A DNA stretch of 64,000 nt from an uncultured Sutterella sp. (GTDB lineage: Bacteria; Pseudomonadota; Gammaproteobacteria; Burkholderiales; Burkholderiaceae_F). Positions within the stretch are counted from its first letter, which is position 1; each line of letters starts with the position of its first letter. The notes under the pieces were generated by a model, which was not told where the DNA came from, searched no databases, and worked only from the letters and a program-made list of their open reading frames with translations. The translations under genes and the position numbers were made by a program. Shown piece by piece: positions 33,592 to 42,421 of this stretch. The DNA lies in contig UQOW01000005.1 of assembly GCA_900542805.1 (NCBI GenBank), positions 26,211 through 90,210 on the forward strand, read 5' to 3'.

Positions 33592-34872
33592 ATGGATATT
33601 TTCTGCCTCGGACTAAACCATACGACCGCTCCCGTCGCAATACGTGAGCGCGTTGCCTTTTCCGAAACAGAATCGGAGTCCTGTGTCAGAACACTTTTAA
33701 CCCGATTAAAGGGACGCGAGTCAGGGACTCTTAAAGAAGCCTTGATTCTTTCCACGTGCAACCGTATGGAAATCTACGGCGTTGCCGAAGATTGCACACG
33801 GGTCCTCCCGCTTCTTACTGACTTTCTTTCAGAAACCAAAGGCGTAACAACTCGAGAGCTTGAACCTTACCTCTATACGTTTACCGGAGAGCAAGCCGTC
33901 TTGCACGCCTACCGCGTAGTCTCGGGCATTGACTCAATGGTTCTCGGGGAAACGCAAATCGCCGGGCAAACCAAAAAAGCCGTACAGCATTCCCGCAAGG
34001 CAGGCGGCCTGGGGCTTTACCTAAATCACCTCTTTGAAACGGCTTTTTCCACCGCTAAACTCGTGCGCTCGCACACGACAATCGGACGCAATTCCGTCAG
34101 TCTTGCTTCGGCGGCCGTTCGTCTTGCCGAACGCCTTTTCGGGGACTTATCGCAGCGTCGCATTCTTTATATCGGCGCGGGTGAAATGATTGAACTGTGC
34201 GCGGCTCACTTCGGGGCGCGCAATCCCAAAGAGATTACCGTAGCAAACCGCTCGCTTAATCGCGGGCAGGCTTTGGCCGCCCGCTACAAAGGAACGGCTA
34301 TTCGCCTTCAGGACCTCCCCGATGTCATCAGTCACTACGATATCATCGTTTCCTGCACGGCTTCGGCCTTGCCGATTCTCGGTCTCGGGATGCTGGCTCG
34401 TGCCATCAAAGAAAGAAACCGCGAACCGATTTGTATTATCGATTTGGCTGTCCCGCGTGATGTCGAGCCCGAAGTGCGCGACCTAGCCGATGTGTTTGTC
34501 TACACCATCGACGACTTAGGCAATATCGTTCAAGCCGGAAAAGAAAGCCGCACGGGCGCTGTAAAAAAAGCCGAGGAACTCGTTGCCTTACGCTTGGAAG
34601 AATTCCTGCGCTGGCAAAAAACACGCCGCGCCGTCGGGTCGGTTCTGACCTTACGCGAAAGAGCCAAGGCCCTCGGAGATGCCGAATATCGACTCGCTCG
34701 AAAAGCCCTTGACGCCGGCGTCGATCCCGATACGGTTCTCAAGCGTCTGACACGCAATCTGACACGCAAATTTGCGCACGATCCGACCGTCTTTTTAAAG
34801 ACGTGTGCAGACAAAACAGCAACCGGCGAAGCGAACGCCGTGGCGGACTTTTTCCGCCCGCACCGCAATTAG
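33592..34872 (+). CDS. hemA: Glutamyl-tRNA reductase
   Basis: Reduces glutamyl-tRNA to glutamate-1-semialdehyde, the first committed step of tetrapyrrole synthesis by the C5 route. The nucleophilic Cys lies in STCNRMEIYG near residue 50; the SGIDSMVLGETQIAGQ block and the NADPH Rossmann segment LYIGAGEMIE follow, with a helical dimerisation domain at the C-terminus. The start was moved from 33499 to ATG 33592 to match the family N-terminus MDIFCLGLNHTTAPV. It is 426 residues long. It heads hemA-prfA-prmC. Confidence 0.95.
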   Translation: MDIFCLGLNHTTAPVAIRERVAFSETESESCVRTLLTRLKGRESGTLKEALILSTCNRMEIYGVAEDCTRVLPLLTDFLSETKGVTTRELEPYLYTFTGEQAVLHAYRVVSGIDSMVLGETQIAGQTKKAVQHSRKAGGLGLYLNHLFETAFSTAKLVRSHTTIGRNSVSLASAAVRLAERLFGDLSQRRILYIGAGEMIELCAAHFGARNPKEITVANRSLNRGQALAARYKGTAIRLQDLPDVISHYDIIVSCTASALPILGLGMLARAIKERNREPICIIDLAVPRDVEPEVRDLADVFVYTIDDLGNIVQAGKESRTGAVKKAEELVALRLEEFLRWQKTRRAVGSVLTLRERAKALGDAEYRLARKALDAGVDPDTVLKRLTRNLTRKFAHDPTVFLKTCADKTATGEANAVADFFRPHRN

Positions 34873-34913
34873 CCGTTTATACTTTTTAATTCATTTTCTG
34901 ATTTTCTCCGACC

Positions 34914-35996
34914 ATGATGAAAGACAGCATGCGCAGCAAACTCCTCGGACTTTGCCGTCGCCTTGAAGAAATCGATGCCATGCTTGCCTCCCCTGAGGCA
35001 ACCAACGACATGAATCGCTTCCGCGATTTGTCGTGCGAGCGCGCAGAAATCGAACCTCTGACGATAAAAATGAAAGAGTACGAGAAGGCCGAGGCCGACA
35101 TTGCCGCCGCCAAAGAGTTGGCTCAAGACCCTGATATGCGCGAGCTTGCTCAAGAGGAAATCGAACTCGGAGAAGAAAAACTTCAGGCTCTGGAAAAGGA
35201 CCTGGAACTGATGCTCCTTCCGACTGACCCGAACGACAAGCGCAACATCTATTTGGAAATTCGTGCCGGCACGGGCGGCGATGAATCGGCCCTTTTTGCC
35301 GGGGACCTTCTTCGCATGTACATGCGCTATGCAGAGCGGCAGGGCTGGAAAGTCGAAATCGCAAGCAAAAACCAAAGTGACTTAGGGGGTTACAAAGAAG
35401 TCATCTGTCGGATTATCGGCGAAGGGGCGTACTCAAAACTTAAATTCGAATCGGGCGGACATCGTGTGCAGCGCGTCCCGGAAACGGAAGCCGCCGGTCG
35501 AATTCACACCTCGGCCTGCACGGTTGCCGTTTTGCCGGAACTCGATGAAGTCGAAGCCGTCAAAATAAACCCGGCCGACCTGCGCATCGATGTATATCGC
35601 GCCTCAGGCGCCGGTGGTCAGCACGTGCAAAAGACAGACTCGGCCGTGCGTATCACGCACATTCCGACAGGACTTGTTGTCGAATGCCAAGACGAGCGCA
35701 GTCAGCACCAAAACAAGGATAGAGCGATGGCGATTCTTGCAAGTCGCCTCTATGCGGCTGAAGTAGAAAAGCAACGCAGTGACCGCGCCAGCGAACGCAA
35801 AAACCTTGTCGGTAGCGGCGATAGAAGCGAGCGCATTCGCACCTACAACTATCCGCAAGGGCGCGTAACCGATCACCGCATCAACCTGACGCTATATCGC
35901 TTGGATGCCATCATGGACGGAGACCTAGATGAAATCATCACGGCTCTGACAACCGAGCACCAAGCCGAACTTTTGGCCGAACTCGGTGAGGCTTGA
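34914..35996 (+). CDS. prfA: Peptide chain release factor 1
   Basis: Recognises UAG and UAA stop codons and triggers peptide release. The catalytic GGQ lies in ASGAGGQHVQKTDSAVR near residue 230, preceded by the IYLEIRAGTGGDESALFAGDLLRMY domain. PrmC, encoded next, methylates the GGQ glutamine. The length of 360 residues is standard. The start is ATGATG at 34914; the second ATG would serve as well. The stop overlaps the prmC start by one base. Confidence 0.97.
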   Translation: MMKDSMRSKLLGLCRRLEEIDAMLASPEATNDMNRFRDLSCERAEIEPLTIKMKEYEKAEADIAAAKELAQDPDMRELAQEEIELGEEKLQALEKDLELMLLPTDPNDKRNIYLEIRAGTGGDESALFAGDLLRMYMRYAERQGWKVEIASKNQSDLGGYKEVICRIIGEGAYSKLKFESGGHRVQRVPETEAAGRIHTSACTVAVLPELDEVEAVKINPADLRIDVYRASGAGGQHVQKTDSAVRITHIPTGLVVECQDERSQHQNKDRAMAILASRLYAAEVEKQRSDRASERKNLVGSGDRSERIRTYNYPQGRVTDHRINLTLYRLDAIMDGDLDEIITALTTEHQAELLAELGEA

Positions 35997-36817
35997 TGGC
36001 AACGGCTGCCGACTTGCTGCAAAGCGCGACGGGAGTACCCCGTAGCGACGCATTACTCTTGCTCGCAAAACTGCTCGGTGTTGCCAAAGAACGCCTCATT
36101 GCGCACCCCGAAACCGTCGTTTCCGAAAAAACGCAAGCCACGTTTTTCGATTGGATTGAGCGTGTCCGAGGGGGCTTTCCGACAACCTATCTTTTGGGCA
36201 CCCAATCCTTTTGGGGACGAGACTTTATCGTCACCCCAGATGTTCTCATTCCGCGCCCGGATACGGAAACCGTCATTGAAACCGTTCTTCATCTTGTCGA
36301 TTCCCAAAAGCCCTTCTCAATTCTTGACCTCGGAACCGGAAGCGGCGCCATTGCCGTGACGCTAGCTAAGGAACTTCCAAACGCATGCGTGACGGCAACC
36401 GATATCAGTGACCGCGCTCTTGCCGTTGCCAACGAAAACGCACGCCGTTTAGGGGCAACGATTTCCTATTACTTAGGAGACTGGTTCGAACCTCTCCCCG
36501 AACACTGTCAGTACAACATCATTGTTTCCAACCCGCCGTATATTCACCCCGACGACACCCATTTAAAGGCCCTGCGCTTTGAGCCGCGAGGGGCCTTAAC
36601 CGATGAGGTCGACGGACTCACTTGCATTCGAACGTTGATTGCAGGAGCCATTCCCTATTTGGCCTCAGGGGGGCTACTCGTTTTGGAACACGGCTATGAT
36701 CAAGCCTGTACCGTGCGTGCTCTTTTTGAACACGATGGTCGGTACGAACCGGCACAAACCGTCAAAGATCTTGCCGGTAACAATCGCGTTACCTATGCAC
36801 GAAAGCGCCTTTGTTAA
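35996..36817 (+). CDS. prmC: Release factor glutamine methyltransferase
   Basis: SAM-dependent enzyme that N5-methylates the GGQ glutamine of RF1 and RF2. It has LIPRPDTETVIE, the SAM loop ILDLGTGSGAIAVTLA, and the catalytic NPPY in VSNPPYIHPDD. It is 273 residues long, with ATG 35996 directly coupled to prfA (TGATG). The next gene starts 14 bases after its stop. Confidence 0.96.
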   Translation: MATAADLLQSATGVPRSDALLLLAKLLGVAKERLIAHPETVVSEKTQATFFDWIERVRGGFPTTYLLGTQSFWGRDFIVTPDVLIPRPDTETVIETVLHLVDSQKPFSILDLGTGSGAIAVTLAKELPNACVTATDISDRALAVANENARRLGATISYYLGDWFEPLPEHCQYNIIVSNPPYIHPDDTHLKALRFEPRGALTDEVDGLTCIRTLIAGAIPYLASGGLLVLEHGYDQACTVRALFEHDGRYEPAQTVKDLAGNNRVTYARKRLC

Positions 36818-36830
36818 ACAAGGAGAGGCT

Positions 36831-37580
36831 ATGCAAATCTCTCAAATTCTTTCCTACACCGATTCTTTGTTGCATCCGAACGAGTACAAGGACTACGCCC
36901 CCAACGGCCTTCAGGTTCAAGGCGACGGTCGGGACATCCGGACAATTGCCCTTGCCGTCACGGCCTCGTTGGCCGCAGAAAAAGAAGCCGCCCGTATCGG
37001 AGCCGATGCACTTTTCGTTCACCACGGCTGGTTCTGGAAGCACGACGATGCGCGCATTGTCGGAATTCGACACGCCCGCATCGCAACACTTTTGAACGCC
37101 GGTCTTGCTCTCGTCGCCTATCACCTCCCGTTAGATGACCATCCGGAATTCGGCAACAACGCCCTTTTCGGGAGCGCCTTAGGGTTTACAGCCACAGGGC
37201 GCTTCGGACAAGACAATCTCGGATGGACGGGATTGACGGAGAAAGAACTTTCCGTTCAGACTCTTACCGAAACCATTACCTGCGCACTCGGGCGGCAACC
37301 TCTTATCGTCGGACCAACAATGCGTCCGATTCGGCGTGTTGCCTGGTGCACGGGAGCAGCTCAAGACTACCTGGAAGAGGCAGTCGAGTGCGGCGCCGAT
37401 GCCTACCTTTCCGGGGAAATCTCCGAGAGGACAACGCATATCGCCCGCGAAACCGGCATTCCTTACTTTGCCTGCGGACACCACGCAACGGAACGATTCG
37501 GCATCCAGGCTCTCGGTCGCAAAATTACGGAGCATTTCGGAATTGAAACCCGCTATATCGAGATTGACAATCCCGTGTAG
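36831..37580 (+). CDS. NIF3-family dinuclear metal-centre protein (YbgI-like)
   Basis: Conserved protein that binds two metal ions; once annotated as GTP cyclohydrolase I type 2, its cellular function is still uncertain. The 249 residues contain the metal ligands in FVHHGWFWK, AYHLPLDDHPEFGNN and FACGHHATERFG. The start at 36831 follows AAGGAGAGGCT; the frame is open far upstream, over the prmC gene, and that part was rejected. It is probably cotranscribed with hemA-prfA-prmC. Confidence 0.9.
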   Translation: MQISQILSYTDSLLHPNEYKDYAPNGLQVQGDGRDIRTIALAVTASLAAEKEAARIGADALFVHHGWFWKHDDARIVGIRHARIATLLNAGLALVAYHLPLDDHPEFGNNALFGSALGFTATGRFGQDNLGWTGLTEKELSVQTLTETITCALGRQPLIVGPTMRPIRRVAWCTGAAQDYLEEAVECGADAYLSGEISERTTHIARETGIPYFACGHHATERFGIQALGRKITEHFGIETRYIEIDNPV

Positions 37581-37737
37581 CGTACCGAGGGCGCCTCTTT
37601 TCGTTTTTCAACTCCTTGTAACAAAGGGGTGTATCCCTGTTTTGGCGTCCGTATATCACAAGTTACCGAAGACGGTTATTTTTCGTTTTATATCATGGAG
37701 TTACATGCATTTTTCAGCAGAATAATTCCTACTTTCT

Positions 37738-37786
37738 TATAATTGCCTCTCTTTCGGTTAAAGTGCCTCCTTTTGCTCTTAACCGA
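37738..37786 (+). promoter_or_regulatory. sspA promoter -10 and leader inverted repeat
   Basis: TATAAT at 37738-37743 is followed by a perfect inverted repeat TCGGTTAA (37754-37761) and TTAACCGA (37779-37786). It would lie in the 5' leader of sspA and end 30 bases before the start codon. Confidence 0.45.
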
Positions 37787-37816
37787 TGGTCTTTTCTTTT
37801 TTAGGACTGCACTTTT

Positions 37817-38422
37817 ATGATGGTTTTGTATTCGGGTTCGACCTGTCCGTTCTCTCACCGTTGCCGTTTCGTGTTGTGCGAAAAAGGCTGTGATTTTGAA
37901 ATCAACGACATCGACACGTTCAACAAACCGCCGGAAATCGATGCGATGAATCCGTACGGGGAACTACCGATTCTCATCGAACGGGATTTGACACTGTATC
38001 AGTCGACCATCATTAACGAATACATCGATGAACGGTTTCCGCATCCGCAATTAATGCCGGCCGATCCGATTCAGCGTGCCAGAGCACGGCTTTTTATCTA
38101 CACCTTCGAGCGCGAACTCTTTAGTTTCGTTCGCGTTTTAGAGCATCGAGAAGAAACGGAAATTCGCAAGAAAGTCGCACGCGACCAGATTCGCGAACAA
38201 CTCGTACAGCTCTCGCCGGTGCTTGCAAAGAATAAGTTCCTGATGGGCGATGACTTTACGATGCTCGACATCACGCTCGCTCCGCTTCTTTGGCGTTTGG
38301 ATCACTATGAAATCGAAATGCCCAAAAATGCTGCCCCGCTTTTAAAGTACGCCGAAAGCGTCTTTTCGCGTAATGCCTTCATCGATTCGATGACGCCGTC
38401 AGAAAAGGTCATGCGTCGCTAA
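37817..38422 (+). CDS. sspA: Stringent starvation protein A (GST fold)
   Basis: RNA-polymerase-associated protein with a glutathione-S-transferase fold that modulates transcription under starvation and acid stress. The N-terminal thioredoxin-like domain has YSGSTCPFSHRCRFVL, then MNPYGELPILIERDLTLYQSTII with the cis-Pro, and a helical C-terminal domain. It is 201 residues long. It is followed 31 bases later by sspB, the usual operon. Confidence 0.95.
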   Translation: MMVLYSGSTCPFSHRCRFVLCEKGCDFEINDIDTFNKPPEIDAMNPYGELPILIERDLTLYQSTIINEYIDERFPHPQLMPADPIQRARARLFIYTFERELFSFVRVLEHREETEIRKKVARDQIREQLVQLSPVLAKNKFLMGDDFTMLDITLAPLLWRLDHYEIEMPKNAAPLLKYAESVFSRNAFIDSMTPSEKVMRR

Positions 38423-38453
38423 TCGGAACGCCTTGCAACCGGTGGAGTTTTCT

Positions 38454-38855
38454 ATGCGTGATGTCTATCTCGGTCCGCTCTCGAAAGAATCCTTCCGAGC
38501 GCACGCCGTGCGTGCACTTCTGGATTGGTGCGAGGACGAGGGTTACACCCCGTACATTGCCGTTTCCGTCGATGACTCCTGCGTGGTTCCGCGCGAGTAC
38601 GTCAATCCGGACAATACGATTGTGCTTTGCGTCTCGACGCTCGCGACACGCGACTTTGAACTCGATAAAGACGGTATGCGCTTTAAGACGCGGTTCGGCG
38701 ACGCAGTCTGCGCCATTGATGTTCCACTTTGTCGTATTGAGGCTGTTTTCCCGAAAGAGAACACCGATCTTGTCAGTTACTTTCCCGTAACGACAGCACC
38801 CGAGCCGAAGAAAACCAAGCCCGAAAACGATATCCCCGTTTTCACCAAACTTTGA
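38454..38855 (+). CDS. sspB: ClpXP protease specificity-enhancing factor SspB
   Basis: Adaptor that tethers ssrA-tagged proteins to ClpXP. The N-terminal substrate-binding domain shows RAHAVRALLDWCEDEGYTPYIAV and FKTRFGDAVCAIDVPL; after an acidic/Pro-rich linker the short C-terminal tail ends IPVFTKL, the expected ClpX-binding motif. ATG 38454 follows GGTGGAGTTTTCT and gives 133 residues. It lies downstream of sspA. Confidence 0.93.
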   Translation: MRDVYLGPLSKESFRAHAVRALLDWCEDEGYTPYIAVSVDDSCVVPREYVNPDNTIVLCVSTLATRDFELDKDGMRFKTRFGDAVCAIDVPLCRIEAVFPKENTDLVSYFPVTTAPEPKKTKPENDIPVFTKL

Positions 38856-38882
38856 GCGTAATTCTGTAGAATTGCGCCCGTT

Positions 38883-38958
<76 letters not shown>

Positions 38959-38968
38959 GATTTTCCGA

Positions 38969-38998
38969 CCCGAGTGACGTGATTTCACTCGGGTTTTT
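38969..38998 (+). terminator. Intrinsic terminator after tRNA-Thr
   Basis: CCCGAGTGA...TCACTCGGG, a 9-bp stem, is followed by five T and starts 10 bases after the tRNA. Confidence 0.9.
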
Positions 38999-39230
38999 CA
39001 ATCCGCCTTATCGAGTCTCCTTTCGCAAACCGGTCGAACGCGAACCTTTTTCCCTTCGTACCCTGAGATTCCCGACTCGTGGTCCGTTAATGCCGGCAAC
39101 TTTCGGCAATGCGTCAACCGGGCCATAAGCCTTCGGTCTAAATTCTCTCCGGCGAGCTCGGCTCATGGGAAGGAGCGTTGTCATTGTCCGGCATACCGCA
39201 ACATACTCAGAGTGCTCAATCCTTTTTCTA

Positions 39231-39934
39231 TTAATTGTTTTCGGAAACAATCTGTACCTTAAGGCTCCCGATGCCTTCAACGCTACCATCGAACACATCG
39301 CCGATCCGGGCATCGGGAACGTTAACCGGGGCTCCCGTGAAAATCACGTCTCCGGCCCGAAGTTCCCAGAAGCAAGAGAGCTGGGCAATCAACTCTTCGG
39401 GCGATGCAATCATAAATTCGGTGCTGGCATCCTGCATGAGTTCTCGGTTTCGATAAAGCCGAACGGCAACCGGATTCGAAAGGTCGGTTTTTTGTGCCGG
39501 ACGAACGGCACTCACAGGCGCTCCGCCGTCAAGTGTCTTCATCATATCCCAGGGGCCCCCGGTAGGAAGGTCCTTCTCCGTCAGGCGTCGTGTAAAGTCA
39601 TAACCGACACACCAACCCCAGATGCAATCTTTTGCCTGGTCCAGTGTCAGGTTTCGACCGCCTTTACCCAAACAAGCAACGAGTTCAAATTCCGGAACTA
39701 TCTTGGACGTGCGCGGCGGCATCGGCCACAGATAGGTTGCCCCGTCTTGTACCGGGACGATGCAATCGGGAGACTTTAAAAAAACCGGCGGATTAAATCC
39801 TTTTTTTCTTTGCACGTGGCTATATCGGGCGCATAGTTCTTAGCTGCTCCGTAAACACGACGAACGGGGAAAAAATCAGCGGAATCCCGAACGGGAATCA
39901 CGGCTTGCATAGCAGGGGCAAACAAAAACGGCAT
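39231..39934 (-). pseudogene. Fumarylacetoacetate-hydrolase-family gene broken by one frameshift in an A7 run
   Basis: FAH-family enzymes hydrolyse or decarboxylate beta-keto acids. ATG 39934 follows AAGGAGGATCAAG and encodes an N-terminus with FPVRRVYGAAKNYAPDI. Translation then enters seven A (T7 at 39801-39807 on the plus strand) and stops 15 codons later. The +1 frame continues GFNPPVFLKSPDCIVPV and then the normal C-terminal body (VPEFELVACLGKGG, DVIFTGAPVNVPD). One extra A joins the two parts into about 234 residues, a normal length. It could be a recent pseudogene, a slippery tract or a sequencing error. A 230-bp stretch beyond the stop (39001-39230) holds nothing recognisable. Confidence 0.85.
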
Positions 39935-40303
39935 CTTGATCCTCCTTGAATACGCGACAACAACCGACCGATTCAATTCCGATCTGTCGGCACGACACGC
40001 GAGAATACACCTACCGAACATTAGGAACAACGCGGATAGCCCTGCAAAGGAATATGCCAAGAAAGGGCAAGGAATCGGGACGCCGAGCGCAGTGAAAAAG
40101 CGCACGTCAGGTAACGAGCAGAAAAATCTTTAGGCTAAGTTGTTAAGTCTAACAAAAAGTTATCTCTTCGGAATCCCTTTTTTCAGACTCTTTAGCGGCT
40201 TGTCAACAGATAAGGAGAAATACTTGGTTTTGGGAAAATGTCAGCCCTACACTGGTCACGTTTCCCGTTCGGGAGACACCCAACCTTTCGAGAGGAGAAG
40301 TGT
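39935..40303. other. 369-bp divergent intergenic region
   Basis: It lies between the leftward FAH-family gene and the rightward secreted protein gene. No gene, tRNA or strong terminator is visible. A TCCCG-TT-CGGGA mini-hairpin lies just before the AGGAG site of the downstream gene. Promoters for both genes must be here, but I cannot place them with confidence. Confidence 0.4.
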
Positions 40304-41308
40304 ATGAAAAAGTCTACAGTCGCCAAGTGCGTTACCGCCGCTTTGGCCTTTGCATTTGCCGCCTCATATGTGAGCGCTGCGCCCCATATCGGAAAAGAAT
40401 ATCGTCTGAAGAAAGTTGTTCAAGTCGAAGGCCGTCAAGGCATCGCCGCTGACGACAAGTATTTCTACGTGTCCGACACAGCCGGCCTGTATAAGTATGA
40501 CCGCAACTGGAAGCTTGTGAAAAAACGCGTTCGCACCAAGACCGACGGTCTTTTCCCGCACCCGGAACTTGCCAATCACTTCGGTGATATCGACGTGCAT
40601 GACGGAAAGATTTACACGGGTAACGAACACTTTAACCTCGGTCGCGGCGAAAACATCTGCGTTTCGATTTATGACGCCGAGACATTAAAGTGGATTGAAG
40701 ATATTCCTTGGTCTGCCGAATCCGGTCAGGTCGAAGTCTCCGGTGTTGCCGTAGACCGCGAACGTAACCTCGTTTGGCTCTCGGACTGGGTCGACAGCCG
40801 CTATGTGTATGCCTACAGCCTGGAAACCAAGAAGTACTACACCAAGGTCCAGTGCCGTCCGAATCCGTACTGGTGCCAGGGTATCTTCATTGCTGACGGC
40901 AAGATGATTCTTTCTGCCGACGACGGCGAATCGACCTATCACATCGCCGATAACCTTTACATTATGGACATCACGGGCGTTCCTTACACAGGTCTAGTCA
41001 ACGGTACGGAACCGGTTAAAGAAACACCGTGGTCGGTTAAGACCGATGCCAACGGCAAGGTCGTGAAACGTACGGGCCTCGTTGCGGGCGGCGCTGCTGC
41101 CGGTCGCGTTGAACTGTTCCGTGAAATGACCGATTTCCGCCGTGCCGGCGAAATCGAAGGTGTGTGCATTGACCCGGTCACACAAGACTTGCTCGTCTTG
41201 AATAACCGCGGCACGCAGATCATCCTCGGCATGAGCCAAGGCCCGTTCAAGGACGAAGGCTATACGAAGGAAATCCACGAAGTCTATATCTACGAAAAGA
41301 TTAAGTAA
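40304..41308 (+). CDS. Secreted protein of unknown function, probable beta-propeller
   Basis: Not assigned to a known family. The 334-residue protein starts at ATG 40304 after GAGAGGAGAAGTGT and has a clear signal peptide (KKSTVAKCVTAALAFAFAAS, cleavage near VSA-AP). The rest reads as repeated beta-strand units with aromatic turns (YFYVSDTAGLYKYDRNW, DIDVHDGKIYTGNEHF, GVAVDRERNLVWLSDW, GIFIADGKMILSADDG, GVCIDPVTQDLLVLNN), like NHL/YncE-type propellers, so it is probably periplasmic. Codon use looks highly optimised. A strong terminator follows, so it is probably a single-gene unit. Confidence 0.75.
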   Translation: MKKSTVAKCVTAALAFAFAASYVSAAPHIGKEYRLKKVVQVEGRQGIAADDKYFYVSDTAGLYKYDRNWKLVKKRVRTKTDGLFPHPELANHFGDIDVHDGKIYTGNEHFNLGRGENICVSIYDAETLKWIEDIPWSAESGQVEVSGVAVDRERNLVWLSDWVDSRYVYAYSLETKKYYTKVQCRPNPYWCQGIFIADGKMILSADDGESTYHIADNLYIMDITGVPYTGLVNGTEPVKETPWSVKTDANGKVVKRTGLVAGGAAAGRVELFREMTDFRRAGEIEGVCIDPVTQDLLVLNNRGTQIILGMSQGPFKDEGYTKEIHEVYIYEKIK

Positions 41309-41337
41309 TTCTTTTCGCTTGACCTGATACAGTTCTC

Positions 41338-41368
41338 ATGCGGCGGCTGAAAAGTCGCCGCATTTTTT
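41338..41368. terminator. Strong terminator between the propeller gene and exbD
   Basis: ATGCGGCGGCT-GAAA-AGTCGCCGCAT, an 11-bp stem with one wobble pair and a GAAA loop, is followed by five T on the plus strand. It sits at the end of two convergent genes. Confidence 0.9.
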
Positions 41369-41753
41369 ACCGTTGCGTCGCAAAACCGACCTTGGTGATG
41401 CCGGCCTGCTTCACAAGATTAAGTAGGGAAATCACGTCTCCGTACCGGCAGGCTTGATCGGCATTAATCTCGGCAAAGGTCTGAGGATTTGCGGCCGCCT
41501 GAGTCAGTGTGGTCGTGAGCGCTTCCTGCGTTACGGCTTTTCCTTCAAGGTAATACGATCCGTCTTCTTTCATCACGATATCGATGCGGTGCGGCGTTTC
41601 CTTTAATGCCTGAGCTTGCGATTGCGGCAAATTAACGGGGATACTCAAGCGCATCACCGGAACCGTCACGATAAAAATCACCAAAAGCACGAGCATGACA
41701 TCGACTAAGGGCGTGACGTTAATCTCACTTAAATCGCGCATCGGATTGGTCAT
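41367..41753 (-). CDS. exbD: ExbD/TolR-family proton-channel subunit
   Basis: Partner of ExbB in the proton-driven motor that energises TonB. The 128-residue protein has one N-terminal membrane helix containing the essential Asp (VTPLVDVMLVLLVIFIVT) and a periplasmic domain. It overlaps the exbB stop by 4 bp and is the last gene of an eight-gene operon beginning at the TonB-dependent receptor. The stop codon lies at the edge of the terminator. Confidence 0.93.
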   Translation of the reverse strand: MTNPMRDLSEINVTPLVDVMLVLLVIFIVTVPVMRLSIPVNLPQSQAQALKETPHRIDIVMKEDGSYYLEGKAVTQEALTTTLTQAAANPQTFAEINADQACRYGDVISLLNLVKQAGITKVGFATQR

Positions 41754-42409
41754 TTTTCACCCTCCGAGGCCATCTTTTCTCCGGTTCTCTTCCAGCAATG
41801 AAGACGCACCCACCAGGCCGAAACATCGGAAGAAACGGCACGCGTTACATGCACGAAAAAGTTGTACCCGATGGCGGCCGGAATCGCGACGGCAATGCCG
41901 GCTGCCGTCATCACAAGGGTCTCCCCGACGGGACCGGCCACTTGGGCGATGCTCGGCACGGCATTGACGGCCGAAAGCGCCGTCATCGTGTGGTAAATCC
42001 CGACAACCGTTCCGAACAGTCCAACAAAAGGCGCCGTTGCCGCTATCGTCGATAAGGCCCCGAGGCCGCTCGTCAGTGCCTTTAAAAACTCATCTTCCTG
42101 CACCTTGCGCTGTTCTTGCATTAAAACGCGGTTCCCGTCTGCCATGTGAAAGGCCCCTTGGGAGGCCTCGGCAAACAGCAACCACCGATTGCCCGGCGCC
42201 TTTCGAAGCATCGACTCAATGCTATCTGACGAAGAAAATGCCGCATAGGCTTCGCATTTTTGGCGGTAAGCACGGAAAAACACAACCGCCTTGACACAAA
42301 TGACCGTCCAGACGACCACGGACATTACAAAAAGCACGAGCGCCGCACACACAATCCACGCATCGCTTTGTGCGAGAAAAAGCATCCAAGACGAAAATGC
42401 GTTTGTCAT
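41750..42409 (-). CDS. exbB: ExbB/MotA/TolQ-family proton-channel subunit
   Basis: Pentameric inner-membrane motor protein working with ExbD and TonB. The 219 residues show an N-terminal membrane helix (AWIVCAALVLFVMSVVVWTV), a cytoplasmic loop, and the conserved helices LGALSTIAATAPFVGLFGTVVGI and LVMTAAGIAVAIPAAIGYNFF. It lies 12 bases after tonB and overlaps exbD. Its location beside a receptor and an ABC importer suggests a motor dedicated to that receptor. Confidence 0.93.
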   Translation of the reverse strand: MTNAFSSWMLFLAQSDAWIVCAALVLFVMSVVVWTVICVKAVVFFRAYRQKCEAYAAFSSSDSIESMLRKAPGNRWLLFAEASQGAFHMADGNRVLMQEQRKVQEDEFLKALTSGLGALSTIAATAPFVGLFGTVVGIYHTMTALSAVNAVPSIAQVAGPVGETLVMTAAGIAVAIPAAIGYNFFVHVTRAVSSDVSAWWVRLHCWKRTGEKMASEGEK

Positions 42410-42421
42410 ACCAATCTCCGT

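Noticed and set aside
39008..39313. 101-residue minus-strand frame beyond the FAH-family gene
   Set aside because: It overlaps the conserved C-terminus of that gene in another frame and shows no recognisable domain or ribosome-binding site.
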